This document shows, in pieces, positions 37,732-46,617 of a DNA stretch of 64,000 nt; the first letter of the stretch is position 1, and each line of letters begins with the position of its first letter. The notes below the pieces were generated by a model, which had not been told where the DNA came from, did not search any database, and saw only the letters and a program-made list of their open reading frames with translations. Source of the stretch: an uncultured bacterium (GTDB taxonomy: Bacteria; Cyanobacteriota; Vampirovibrionia; Gastranaerophilales; Gastranaerophilaceae); assembly GCA_949299935.1 (NCBI GenBank), contig CASGCE010000008.1, forward strand, positions 27,163-91,162. The letters are read 5' to 3'. The translations under genes and the position numbers were made by a program.

Positions 37732-37849
37732 ATATTTCTCCCCTTTCCCTTTATATTATATAACAAAAATTCCAAATTTTATATTAAATATTAAAGTTAG
37801 TTAATATTTTTTGTATAAAATTCCGTTTGCCTCGAAACTTATTTAAAAA

Positions 37850-37878
37850 TTGATAATAAATTTCCTTCATGTTAAAAT
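37850..37878 (+). promoter_or_regulatory. promoter of the lptC-lptA-dprA-topA operon (leaderless start)
   Basis: TTGATA, a 17-bp spacer and TAAAAT, then six bases (CTTTTT) to the ATG of the lptC-like gene. No Shine-Dalgarno site lies between. Confidence 0.6.
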
Positions 37879-37884
37879 CTTTTT

Positions 37885-38475
37885 ATGAACCGGTGGAGAA
37901 ATTTAAGCAGAAAAAAGAAAGCGTATATAGGTGCCTTTGTTGTATTGGCATCAGTGCTGGTGTGGGCATTTGTTTCCGCAGGTATAATTACTCATGATTT
38001 TAACAGGAGTCAGCTTTCTACCAATAAAGATCACCAAGAGGCTTTGATAAACGGTATAATTTTGACCGAAACAAAAGATGAAAAAAAATACTGGGAAATA
38101 TATGGTGAAACGGGCTCTTATGACAGTAACAACGAAGTTGCCGTGATGGATAAAGTTATAGGAAATTTTTACAAAGAAAATGAAGTTGCAATGAGTTTTC
38201 AATCTTCGAAGGGAAGTTATAACTCAAAAACGAGGGTTATAGTGTTATATCAAGACACGTTCATTGTGCTTAAAGACAAAACAACGCTCAAATCAGACAG
38301 GTTGCGCTACGCTGGTAATGATGAACCCATTGTTGCAACAGGTAATGTCGTAATCACTCGGGATAACAATTTTGTGGCGACAGCTGATAATGTTGAAATT
38401 AGTCCTGATTATGTGCATTTTAAAATTACGGGAAATACAACTTCAAAAATATATGAGGCTAAGGAGAAAGAATGA
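37885..38475 (+). CDS. lptC: LptC-like lipopolysaccharide export protein
   Basis: A membrane-anchored periplasmic protein of the LptC family, which hands lipopolysaccharide from the LptBFG pump to LptA. A basic N-terminus (NRWRNLSRKKK) precedes one helix (about 14-33). The rest is beta-jellyroll-like: YWEIYGETGSYDSNNEVAVM, then TTLKSDRLRYAGNDEPIVATG, and VEISPDYVHFKITGNT. The length (196 aa) fits. Its stop overlaps the lptA-like start by 4 bp. The family assignment rests on fold pattern and context. Confidence 0.8.
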   Translation: MNRWRNLSRKKKAYIGAFVVLASVLVWAFVSAGIITHDFNRSQLSTNKDHQEALINGIILTETKDEKKYWEIYGETGSYDSNNEVAVMDKVIGNFYKENEVAMSFQSSKGSYNSKTRVIVLYQDTFIVLKDKTTLKSDRLRYAGNDEPIVATGNVVITRDNNFVATADNVEISPDYVHFKITGNTTSKIYEAKEKE

Positions 38476-39452
38476 AAAGAATATTAGCAATACTAACGTC
38501 GGTAATATTGGTTACTGGAATTGCAGTGAGTGCGTCGGATCTTGTTATTGATTCCAAGTCACAGAGCTATGCGGAATCTGAAAATAAGATTAAATTCGTG
38601 GGAGATGTTAAAGTTTCCGTGGATGATATAAGAGTTGAAGGGCAAACTGCTGACGTTAATATGACCGAAAATCAGCAGCCGGATACGGCTACTTTTTACG
38701 ATAAGCCTTATGCTTATGAAGTCAAAAAAAATAAAAAACGCGAGGTTAAGGCAAATATTTTGAAAGTTTCTTTGATAACAAAAATTATAAAGGCTGAAGG
38801 TGATACTCAGTCAATTGTATATGACGGCAAAACACCTATTGTTGTCATAAATGCGGATATGCAGGAATATGATACAAATAACGGTATAATGGATGCTGAC
38901 GGTACTGTTACGATAAAATATAAAGATATAGAAACATTTTCAAATCACGCAACTATCAAAACCGATAAAAATGGAGATTTAAAGAATATTACATTAACGG
39001 GTAACGCAAGGGTTAAGGAGCAGAATAACGAGTCTTTTGCGGATAAATTTGTATATGATCCTGTAACGGAAATTTTGGTTGCAACGGGTAATACTACCTC
39101 CAATGCTACAATGGAAAGCGGTGAGAAGCTTGTTTTGAAATCTGTTTATCAGGAGTACAGTAAAAAGAAAAATATTTATAATGCCAGCGGCAATGTCCGT
39201 GTTTGGTATCAGGATTACTATGCGGTAGGACCGAAAATTACTTTTTACCCCGATAAAACTACCGGCAAACCTAATGAAATATATTTTACCGGTCGTTCAA
39301 GCATAACGCAGGGGGTAAGGACAATATATGCCGATAAAATCAGAATGACTCTTGAACCGAAAGATTTTCAAGCGACCGGTAATACCAGAACCGTAATCAA
39401 AAATATAGGTTCGGGTAATGCGGAGGATTCCGGTATGACACTTGGTTTATAA
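38472..39452 (+). CDS. lptA: LptA/OstA-like periplasmic protein
   Basis: A secreted OstA-family protein (signal peptide residues 1-21, ending VSA). It carries repeated beta-strand units such as KIKFVGDVKVSVDDIRVEGQ, MDADGTVTIKYKDIETFSNH, LTGNARVKEQNNESFADKF and NASGNVRVWYQDYYAVGPK. At 326 aa it is longer than E. coli LptA (about 185), with roughly twice as many units, so it could form a longer bridge to the outer membrane. It overlaps the lptC-like gene and precedes a TPR gene by 9 bp. Confidence 0.82.
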   Translation: MKRILAILTSVILVTGIAVSASDLVIDSKSQSYAESENKIKFVGDVKVSVDDIRVEGQTADVNMTENQQPDTATFYDKPYAYEVKKNKKREVKANILKVSLITKIIKAEGDTQSIVYDGKTPIVVINADMQEYDTNNGIMDADGTVTIKYKDIETFSNHATIKTDKNGDLKNITLTGNARVKEQNNESFADKFVYDPVTEILVATGNTTSNATMESGEKLVLKSVYQEYSKKKNIYNASGNVRVWYQDYYAVGPKITFYPDKTTGKPNEIYFTGRSSITQGVRTIYADKIRMTLEPKDFQATGNTRTVIKNIGSGNAEDSGMTLGL

Positions 39453-39461
39453 GGAAAAGGT

Positions 39462-40238
39462 ATGCAAAAACAGATAGATAAAGCAATTGAATATTTTAAA
39501 AAACGCGATTGGGATAAGGCAATAGATACATTCACGGCGGTTATGGAAACTATGCCGAATAATGCCGAGATATATAATAATCTTGCATTGTGTTATGCTA
39601 ACAAGGGTGATTATGCAAAGGCTGAAAAAAACTATCTTCGAGCAATTGAATTAAATCCGAAAATTGTTCAGGCATATATAAATCTTGCGGATATATATTA
39701 TCGGCAAAAGGATTACGAACACGGTATAGGACTTTTGAATACCGGAGTTTATGAATTGCCGGATGAGTTAATTTTATCACATTATCTTGCAAGATTTTAT
39801 ATGGAAGATTCAAGACTTGATATGGCAATAGATGAACTGGAGAAAATATTGGAACGTCAGCCTGATAATTACGATGCTTATTATGACTTAGGAAAAGTAC
39901 ATTTTGAGCTTGGAAATTACCAGCTTGCAATTGAAAATTTCGAAAATGTACTTGAATACAAAGAAAATAATGAGTTTGTTTATTATATTTTAGCACAGGC
40001 GTACGAAGCTAATGACGAAATTGATAAAGCAATCTCAAATTATTTAAAGCTGATTACGTTAAATGACAAATTTGCTCCAGCATACAAAAAGGTCGGAATA
40101 CTCTTTATGGCACGAGGAGATTGTGATGATGCAATTGAGTATTTTGAGGATTATATAAAGCTTGATTTACCGGAAGAAGAAATTGACAGTGTAAAAGTGT
40201 TGATAGAAAAAATAAAAAAGAAAAAAGATGAAAAGTAA
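39462..40238 (+). CDS. tetratricopeptide repeat protein, 258 aa
   Basis: Made almost entirely of about seven TPR units of 34 residues, for example AEIYNNLALCYANKGDYAKA and YDAYYDLGKVHFELGNYQLA, with a basic C-terminal tail (KVLIEKIKKKKDEK). No signal peptide, so it is cytoplasmic and probably a scaffold. It ends inside dprA (11-bp overlap), so its translation is coupled to that of DprA. No specific partner can be read from sequence. Confidence 0.85.
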   Translation: MQKQIDKAIEYFKKRDWDKAIDTFTAVMETMPNNAEIYNNLALCYANKGDYAKAEKNYLRAIELNPKIVQAYINLADIYYRQKDYEHGIGLLNTGVYELPDELILSHYLARFYMEDSRLDMAIDELEKILERQPDNYDAYYDLGKVHFELGNYQLAIENFENVLEYKENNEFVYYILAQAYEANDEIDKAISNYLKLITLNDKFAPAYKKVGILFMARGDCDDAIEYFEDYIKLDLPEEEIDSVKVLIEKIKKKKDEK

Positions 40239-41310
40239 ATACTGGGTTGCGCTGTCGTCAATAGAGCAAATAGACAGCGGGTTTATAAGCAAAATATATG
40301 AATATTTCGGGGATATAGAGGAGGCATTCAAGGCATCACGGCTTGACCTGATGAATATTGACGGGTTAAGCATAAAAAAGGCTGAAAACTTTTTAGCATT
40401 ACGTGCCAGGGTTAATCCTGATAAGGCTTTAGAGGAAGTTACCCGACGAAACATAAAATATGTAACGCTTGAGGACGAAAATTATCCTAAGTTGCTCAAG
40501 AATATATCAGATCCGCCGGCAGTATTGTATTATAAAGGCAGTCTTGATATATGTAATCTTGAAAAAACGCTTGCTGTAGTAGGTTCCAGGCGAGCCAGCT
40601 ATAGTGCAAAGGAGCAGTTGGGCAAAATTATATCCGAATTTGCGGGTACAGATATTTGTATAGTGTCAGGCTTAGCGGCGGGGATTGATTCACAGGCTCA
40701 TTTGTCAGCACTCGAGAATAATCTTAAAACGATAGGTGTAATTGCAAGCGGGTTGGATTTTTTCTATCCGACGAGTAACAAACAGCTTTATGAACGAATA
40801 GAAAATGGTAATGGCGCTGTTTTGAGTGAATATTTCCCGACGTTTGAACCTTTGAAGTTCAGATTTCCGCAGAGAAACAGAATAGTATCAGGTCTTTCAT
40901 ACGGTACACTTGTTGCGGAGGCTTCATTAAAAAGCGGAGCTTTAATTACTGCAAATCTTACGCTGGAGCAGGGCAGAGAACTTATGTGTATTCCTGGGTT
41001 AATCTCAAACCCTAATACCGAAGGGATTTATAAACTGCTCAAAAACGGTGCAACACTTGTTACCTCTGCTGCGGATATTTTAAATGCTCTTAATTGGGAA
41101 GTTAAAAAAGTACCACTTCAGACACAAATCCCGCTTTTGAATGATAGTGAATTAGTTGTGCTTAAAGCACTTGAAATTGAAGAAAAAGGTGTGGATGAAC
41201 TTATTTCAATTACAAAGATGAATTTGGAAAATTTATTGACATACTTGACAACATTGGAGCTTAAGGGCATAATAAAACAAGTCGGTTCGGACAGGTATAA
41301 AAAGGTGTAA
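40228..41310 (+). CDS. dprA: DNA processing protein DprA
   Basis: Loads RecA onto incoming single-stranded DNA during natural transformation. A helix-hairpin-helix-like N-terminal region is followed by the Rossmann fold: VVGSRRASYSAKEQLG, SGLAAGIDSQAHLSAL, IASGLDFFYPTSN, and FPQRNRIVSGLS. A C-terminal winged-helix domain covers about residues 300-360. At 360 aa the length is normal. It lies between a TPR gene and topA (2-bp gap), an order often seen for dprA-topA in bacteria. Confidence 0.95.
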   Translation: MKSKYWVALSSIEQIDSGFISKIYEYFGDIEEAFKASRLDLMNIDGLSIKKAENFLALRARVNPDKALEEVTRRNIKYVTLEDENYPKLLKNISDPPAVLYYKGSLDICNLEKTLAVVGSRRASYSAKEQLGKIISEFAGTDICIVSGLAAGIDSQAHLSALENNLKTIGVIASGLDFFYPTSNKQLYERIENGNGAVLSEYFPTFEPLKFRFPQRNRIVSGLSYGTLVAEASLKSGALITANLTLEQGRELMCIPGLISNPNTEGIYKLLKNGATLVTSAADILNALNWEVKKVPLQTQIPLLNDSELVVLKALEIEEKGVDELISITKMNLENLLTYLTTLELKGIIKQVGSDRYKKV

Positions 41311-41312
41311 TA

Positions 41313-43601
41313 GTGGCAGAAACAGCTAAAAAGAAAAAAGAAAAATCGTTAGTTATTGTTGAGTCTCCGGCAAAATCCAAAACCATTAAAAAGATTTTAG
41401 GCGACGGTTACCAGATTGAAGCGAGTTTTGGACACATAAGGAACCTTCCCGCAAAAGATTCCAAAACTGATAATCTGGGCTTTGATGTGGAAAAAAACTT
41501 TGAGCCCAAGTTCGAAATTATACCAGGGAAAAAAGCCGTAGTGAAAAAATTAAATGACTTAGCCCAAAAATTTGATAAAATATACTTGGCCTCCGACCCC
41601 GACAGAGAGGGTGAAGCTATAGCATGGCATGTAAGACAAATTTTAAAAGTGCCTGATGAAAAAATTAAGAGAATAGAATTCAATGAAATAACACCGAAGG
41701 CAGTAAAATATTCTGTGGAACACCCGCGAATGATTAATATGGATATGGTACAGGCACAGCAAACCCGTCAAATTCTGGATAAGCTCGTAGGCTATAAGTT
41801 AAGCCCGGTTTTGTGGAAACAGATGGGAAATTATAATCTTTCGGCGGGTAGGGTTCAATCGGTTGCGTTAAGAATGATTTGTGAACGCGAAGATGAAATA
41901 GAAGCGTTTATTCCTCAGGAATATTGGTCAATTCATGCTGAACTTGCAAAAGATGGAAAAATATTTGAGGCTGAAGTGTCTAAATTTAAGGACAAAGCAC
42001 TTGAAAAAAACGTTAAAAATGAGTGTGAAGCCCAGAAAATTGTGGAATACTTAAAAAAATCTGATTATATAGTTTCAAAAGTTACCGACAAGTTAACAAA
42101 ACGCAAGCCGACGGCACCATTTATAACATCCACATTGCAGCGTGAAGCAAGTTCAAAATTGGGATTTGGAGTTCAAAAGACAATGCAGGTTGCCCAAAAG
42201 TTATACGAAGGTATAGAGTTAGAAACGGGAGCAGTCGGTCTTATTACTTATATGAGAACTGACAGCACCAGAGTTTCCGATGATGCTATGTCCTTGGCAA
42301 AGGAATTTATCCTAAAGCACTTTGGAGAGGAATATTACCCAGAAACTCCAAATGTATACGTGAAAAATAAACAGAATGTTCAGGATGCACACGAAGCAAT
42401 CAGACCTTCTTACCCCGAAAGAACACCCGAAAGTATTAAACAATATTTGGATAATGACCAATATAAGTTGTACAAACTTATATGGGAGAAGTTTATGTCA
42501 TCTCAGATGTCAAATGCCCAAATAGCAAACAAGTCAATTGAAATAACAGCCGGCGATTATAAATTGAAAGCAGGTACCAGCAAAGTTGTGTTCGAGGGAT
42601 TTTTAAAGCTTTATAACGACTCTGAAAATGAAAAAGAAAATTCACTGGATTGTAAAATTCCGGATTTAGAAAAGGGTGATAAAGTTGAATGCGAAAAAAT
42701 AATTCCTAAACAGCATTTTACCCAACCTCCCGCAAGATACAATGAAGCATCACTTGTTAAGGCATTAGAGGAGTACGGTATAGGACGCCCGTCTACATAT
42801 GCAACTATTATTACGGTAATACAAACTCGCAAATATGTTGAAAAACGCGATAAAGTCTTATATCCGACTATACTTGGGCGTGCCGTTGCAAAACAGCTTG
42901 TAACTCAGTTTTCCGATATTATGGATTATAAATTCACTGCCGGCATGGAAGAAAAATTGGATAAAATTGCCGATAAAAAAGCAGTGTGGACTAAAGTCTT
43001 AAAAGATTTTTATGACCCCTTTATGGATGAAGTTAATTCTGTTATGAAAACAGCAAAAAAAATAAGCATAGAAACAAAGGTTAACTGTCCGAATTGCGGC
43101 AAACCAATGGTTGTCAGAACAAGCAAATTCGGGACGCAATTTTTAGGGTGTTCCGGTTATCCGGAATGTAAGACCGTTATGTCAATGAATGTCTTGAATG
43201 AGCAGGAAGAAGAAAATGTCGAAACTCAGTCCGAAGATTTGTGTGAGGAAAAATGTGAAAAATGCGGCGGGGATATGATATTTAAAGTAGGCCCGTATGG
43301 AAAATATATGGAATGTAAAAATTGTGAGCACAGAAAACCTTACCGTAAATCAACGGGTGTTAAATGCCCTAAGTGCAGTGAAGGCAGCATTGTCGAAAGA
43401 AAATCGAAACGCGGTACGGTTTTTTATGGCTGTGATAAGTACCCTGATTGTGATTTTATGTTGTGGAATGAACCTACAGGTGAGTATTGCCCCAATTGCG
43501 GTTCCCTTCTGGTTAGAAAAGTCCTAAAAAAAGGCGATACTGTTGTTTGTTCTAATACAAAATGCGGTTACAAAAAAGAGGCTGTAGAAAATGCTGAATA
43601 A
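41313..43601 (+). CDS. topA: DNA topoisomerase I
   Basis: Type IA enzyme that relaxes negative supercoils. The Toprim domain has VIVESPAKSKTI and ASDPDREGEAIAWH; the catalytic Tyr is in ITYMRTDSTRVS near residue 312. Four C-terminal zinc ribbons follow from about residue 590 (CPNC...C, CEKCGG...CKNC, CPKC...CDKYPDC, CPNCGS...C). The GTG start has AAAGGTG upstream. At 762 aa the length is normal. It overlaps aroE by 11 bp. Confidence 0.96.
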   Translation: MAETAKKKKEKSLVIVESPAKSKTIKKILGDGYQIEASFGHIRNLPAKDSKTDNLGFDVEKNFEPKFEIIPGKKAVVKKLNDLAQKFDKIYLASDPDREGEAIAWHVRQILKVPDEKIKRIEFNEITPKAVKYSVEHPRMINMDMVQAQQTRQILDKLVGYKLSPVLWKQMGNYNLSAGRVQSVALRMICEREDEIEAFIPQEYWSIHAELAKDGKIFEAEVSKFKDKALEKNVKNECEAQKIVEYLKKSDYIVSKVTDKLTKRKPTAPFITSTLQREASSKLGFGVQKTMQVAQKLYEGIELETGAVGLITYMRTDSTRVSDDAMSLAKEFILKHFGEEYYPETPNVYVKNKQNVQDAHEAIRPSYPERTPESIKQYLDNDQYKLYKLIWEKFMSSQMSNAQIANKSIEITAGDYKLKAGTSKVVFEGFLKLYNDSENEKENSLDCKIPDLEKGDKVECEKIIPKQHFTQPPARYNEASLVKALEEYGIGRPSTYATIITVIQTRKYVEKRDKVLYPTILGRAVAKQLVTQFSDIMDYKFTAGMEEKLDKIADKKAVWTKVLKDFYDPFMDEVNSVMKTAKKISIETKVNCPNCGKPMVVRTSKFGTQFLGCSGYPECKTVMSMNVLNEQEEENVETQSEDLCEEKCEKCGGDMIFKVGPYGKYMECKNCEHRKPYRKSTGVKCPKCSEGSIVERKSKRGTVFYGCDKYPDCDFMLWNEPTGEYCPNCGSLLVRKVLKKGDTVVCSNTKCGYKKEAVENAE

Positions 43602-44691
43602 GGAACTTTACGAAAGATATTTACAAAAAAAAGCTAAAAAATTGGGAGTCTCCATAGATGAGTTGAAGGGCGAAAAATCCCTTAATAACTCAATCGTGCA
43701 GCCTGAACAAAATTGCGAAAATGCCAAATTTGCGGAGTCTCTTGAACAAAATTCGCAAATTTTTGGTGCTGAATTGCCGTTAAAGCAGTCTTTTGACCAA
43801 TCCCAAAAAATTCAAACCAGTGGTTATGAGCCTCAAATTATTGATAGACGTCAAAACAAATTTTGTGTAATAGGTTATCCTCTCGGTCATTCATTGTCTT
43901 TTGTTGTGCATACCGCCGGATTTAAGAGTATGGGTTTACAAGCGAGCTATGAAACCCTTGAAACCCCTCCTGAAACACTTGTTGAAAAAATTAAATACTT
44001 GAAAAATAACAATTACAAAGGATTTAACGTGACTATACCGTTGAAACTGCCTGTGGCACTTTTTGTTGATGAGGTTGATAAATCGGCTGATATCGCAAGT
44101 GCTATTAATACGGTTGTCATAAACCCGGATAGAACTTTGAAAGGTTATAATACTGATGTTATAGGTTTCAAAAGCGCAATTATGAACGATTTTAGCCTCA
44201 ACGGGAAAACTGCCGGGATTTTGGGTACCGGCGGTGCCGCCCATGCTGCTTGCGTCGCGCTTGCTGATTCTAATGTCAATGAAATACGTTTTTATACTAG
44301 AAGTATCCCGAATTCTTTGGAATTGTTGAACTATATGCGCAGATTGTTTCCAAAAATTAAATTTGATGCTTACCAAATAGAATATATTAGAGATTTATCT
44401 ATGATTGATATTCTTGTAAATGCTACCCCTATCGGAATGTTGGGTCGTTCGGCGGATATGACACCCGTTGAAAAACCTCAACTGATGACACTTCCTGAGG
44501 GTGCGCTCGTTTATGATGTTATTTATAATCCCAAGAATACAGTACTCTTAAAGCTCGCTCAAGAACTCGGCTATAAAACAGTTAACGGTGTTGATATGTT
44601 TATCGCTCAGGCTGCTGCGGCAGAAGAAATTTGGACCGGCCGAAAACCCAATGTCGATTTGATGAAAATAGCTCTGCTTGAAGCTCTTTGA
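43591..44691 (+). CDS. aroE: shikimate dehydrogenase with N-terminal extension
   Basis: Reduces 3-dehydroshikimate with NADPH. The catalytic domain begins near residue 91 (FCVIGYPLGHSLS), with NVTIPLK (catalytic Lys), YNTDVIGF (catalytic Asp) and the NADP loop GTGGAAHAA. Residues 1-88 are an extra polar, Gln/Lys/Ser-rich segment not found in normal AroE (about 270-290 aa). The start overlaps topA, and GAGG lies about 9 bases before it, so the extension is probably translated. An internal start nearer residue 85 cannot be excluded, but no ATG stands there. Confidence 0.92.
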   Translation: MLNKELYERYLQKKAKKLGVSIDELKGEKSLNNSIVQPEQNCENAKFAESLEQNSQIFGAELPLKQSFDQSQKIQTSGYEPQIIDRRQNKFCVIGYPLGHSLSFVVHTAGFKSMGLQASYETLETPPETLVEKIKYLKNNNYKGFNVTIPLKLPVALFVDEVDKSADIASAINTVVINPDRTLKGYNTDVIGFKSAIMNDFSLNGKTAGILGTGGAAHAACVALADSNVNEIRFYTRSIPNSLELLNYMRRLFPKIKFDAYQIEYIRDLSMIDILVNATPIGMLGRSADMTPVEKPQLMTLPEGALVYDVIYNPKNTVLLKLAQELGYKTVNGVDMFIAQAAAAEEIWTGRKPNVDLMKIALLEAL

Positions 44692-44701
44692 TTGTTTTGC
44701 T

Positions 44702-45931
44702 TTATTCATACCGCAATGCATCAATCGGGTTCAGTAGTGAAGCTTTGTATGCCGGATAATAACCGAAAATTATTCCTATTGCCCCGGAAAAACCTAATGA
44801 TAAAATTATTGAACCGCTTGATATTGATATTGACATTGCATCTGTTAATTCAACTATCTTTGCACCCGCAATACCGACTATAACGCCTATTATTCCACCT
44901 ATTACCGAAAGTAAAAATGATTCAATTAAAAATTGAATTCTTATATCTGTGGCTTTTGCTCCTATTGCCATCCTAATTCCGATTTCTTTTGTCCGTTCCG
45001 TCACTGATACCAACATTATATTCATTATACCGATCCCCCCAACCAGTAGTGAAACGGATGCTATTGCACCAAGTAATATTGACATTGTTTTCGCTGAAGA
45101 TTTTATCGTCTCCTGCATTTCTGCTAAATTCCTTATTTCAAAGTCGTCTTCTTGATTTTTGCCTATGTTGTGCCTGTTTCTCAAAAGATCTGTTATATCA
45201 TCTTGTGCAATATCAAGAACATCTGAGTTTTGTGCCTTTATGTTAATCATCTTTACCGTACCCGGGTATTCCGTCCCGAATACTTTTTTCTGCGCTGTCG
45301 TTACCGGTATGAATACTAAATCGTCTTGGTCTACTCCCATTCCGCTTTGACCTTTGGTCTTTAGTAAACCTATTACCTTAAATGGAACATTGCCTATTCG
45401 CATTGTTTTGTTTATCGGGTTCATATCTCCGAATAGCTCCGTGGCTATGGTACTCCCTATTATAGCTACTTTTGTGTTGTTTTTTATGTCTTCTTCAATG
45501 AAATTTCTTCCCTCTTTTATTTCGTAGTTTCTTATAAAAATATATTCCCCTGTTGTCCCGCCGACTGTGGTTGACCAGTTTTGATTCCCGTATGTGAGTT
45601 GACTTGTCGCAGAAGAATACGGCGCTACCGCCAATATCCCACGGCAGTATTTGTTTATTGCTTCTGCATCTTTTAGTGTTAATGTCGGTTTTGTCCCAAA
45701 ACCCATTCTTACTCCGCCGGAGGTGGCTGATGCTGACCTTATCATCAAAAGATTGCTGCCCATTGATTCCATATCTTCTGCTATTTTTTTGCTGGCACCT
45801 GAACCTACCGCAAGCATTATTATTACCGCGCTTACACCGATTATTATACCCAGACTCGTCAGTACTGAACGCATTTTGTTTATCTTTAACGAAACTATTG
45901 CCATTTTTAACGTGGATTTGAAATCTATCAT
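44702..45931 (-). CDS. MacB-type ABC transporter permease
   Basis: A FtsX/MacB-type permease: one N-terminal helix (ALRSVLTSLGIIIGVSAVI pattern, about 20-40), a large periplasmic domain (about 50-270) and three C-terminal helices with VGGIGIMNIMLVSVTERTKE, the MacB signature. At 409 aa it is separate from its ATPase, unlike the fused E. coli MacB. It is the last gene of a TolC-adaptor-ATPase-permease operon and overlaps the ATPase gene by 4 bp. It is convergent with aroE, 10 bp away. Confidence 0.93.
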   Translation of the reverse strand: MIDFKSTLKMAIVSLKINKMRSVLTSLGIIIGVSAVIIMLAVGSGASKKIAEDMESMGSNLLMIRSASATSGGVRMGFGTKPTLTLKDAEAINKYCRGILAVAPYSSATSQLTYGNQNWSTTVGGTTGEYIFIRNYEIKEGRNFIEEDIKNNTKVAIIGSTIATELFGDMNPINKTMRIGNVPFKVIGLLKTKGQSGMGVDQDDLVFIPVTTAQKKVFGTEYPGTVKMINIKAQNSDVLDIAQDDITDLLRNRHNIGKNQEDDFEIRNLAEMQETIKSSAKTMSILLGAIASVSLLVGGIGIMNIMLVSVTERTKEIGIRMAIGAKATDIRIQFLIESFLLSVIGGIIGVIVGIAGAKIVELTDAMSISISSGSIILSLGFSGAIGIIFGYYPAYKASLLNPIDALRYE

Positions 45932-46617
45932 TTAGTCTTTACCTCATCCGAAATTATACTTCCGTCTTTAAATCTTACAATTCGCTTGCAATATTCGGCT
46001 ATGTCAGGTTCGTGTGTTACCAGAACTATTGTCTTACCCATTTGTTCGTTCAGTTTCACAAAAAATTCCATAACTTCTATGCTCGTTTTTGTGTCAAGAT
46101 TCCCTGTCGGTTCATCAGCTAATATTAGCGGCGGATCGTTTACTATCGCTCGGGCTATCGCAACCCTCTGCTGTTGTCCTCCTGACATTTGATTTGGCAT
46201 ATGATCTTCCCTGTCTGCCAGTCCTACTATTTTTAATACCTCCTTAGCCCTTATTATTCGTTCTTCCTCTGCTATACCTTTGTATATCATCGGTAACTCT
46301 ACGTTCTCTAATGCTGTCGTCCTTGATATTAAATTGAAACCTTGAAAAACAAAACCCATTTTTAAATTCCTGATTTGTGCAAGCTCATTCGCTCCTAATG
46401 CAAGCATATCTCTGCCTTCAAGAAAATAACTGCCGCTGTTTGGCTTGTCTAGTGTTCCCAGCATATTCATAAATGTCGATTTGCCTGAACCTGAAGCTCC
46501 CATTATTGCAACAAATTCACCCTTTTCTATGCTCAATGAAACATTGTTCATCGCGTTGAAACTGTCCTCTCCGGTTTGGTATGTCTTTATTGCGTTTTTA
46601 ACTTCTATCAGTGCCAT
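45928..46617 (-). CDS. MacB/LolD-type ABC transporter ATP-binding protein
   Basis: The ATPase of the tripartite export system. Walker A GASGSGKST, Q-loop VFQGFNL, signature MSGGQQQRVAIARA, Walker B LILADEPTGNLD and H-loop VTHEPDI are all present. The ATG was chosen because it overlaps the adaptor's stop as TGATG, one codon inside a TTG start. At 229 aa it is the standard MacB/LolD size. It drives a mechanotransmission-type exporter with the permease downstream. Confidence 0.95.
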   Translation of the reverse strand: MALIEVKNAIKTYQTGEDSFNAMNNVSLSIEKGEFVAIMGASGSGKSTFMNMLGTLDKPNSGSYFLEGRDMLALGANELAQIRNLKMGFVFQGFNLISRTTALENVELPMIYKGIAEEERIIRAKEVLKIVGLADREDHMPNQMSGGQQQRVAIARAIVNDPPLILADEPTGNLDTKTSIEVMEFFVKLNEQMGKTIVLVTHEPDIAEYCKRIVRFKDGSIISDEVKTK

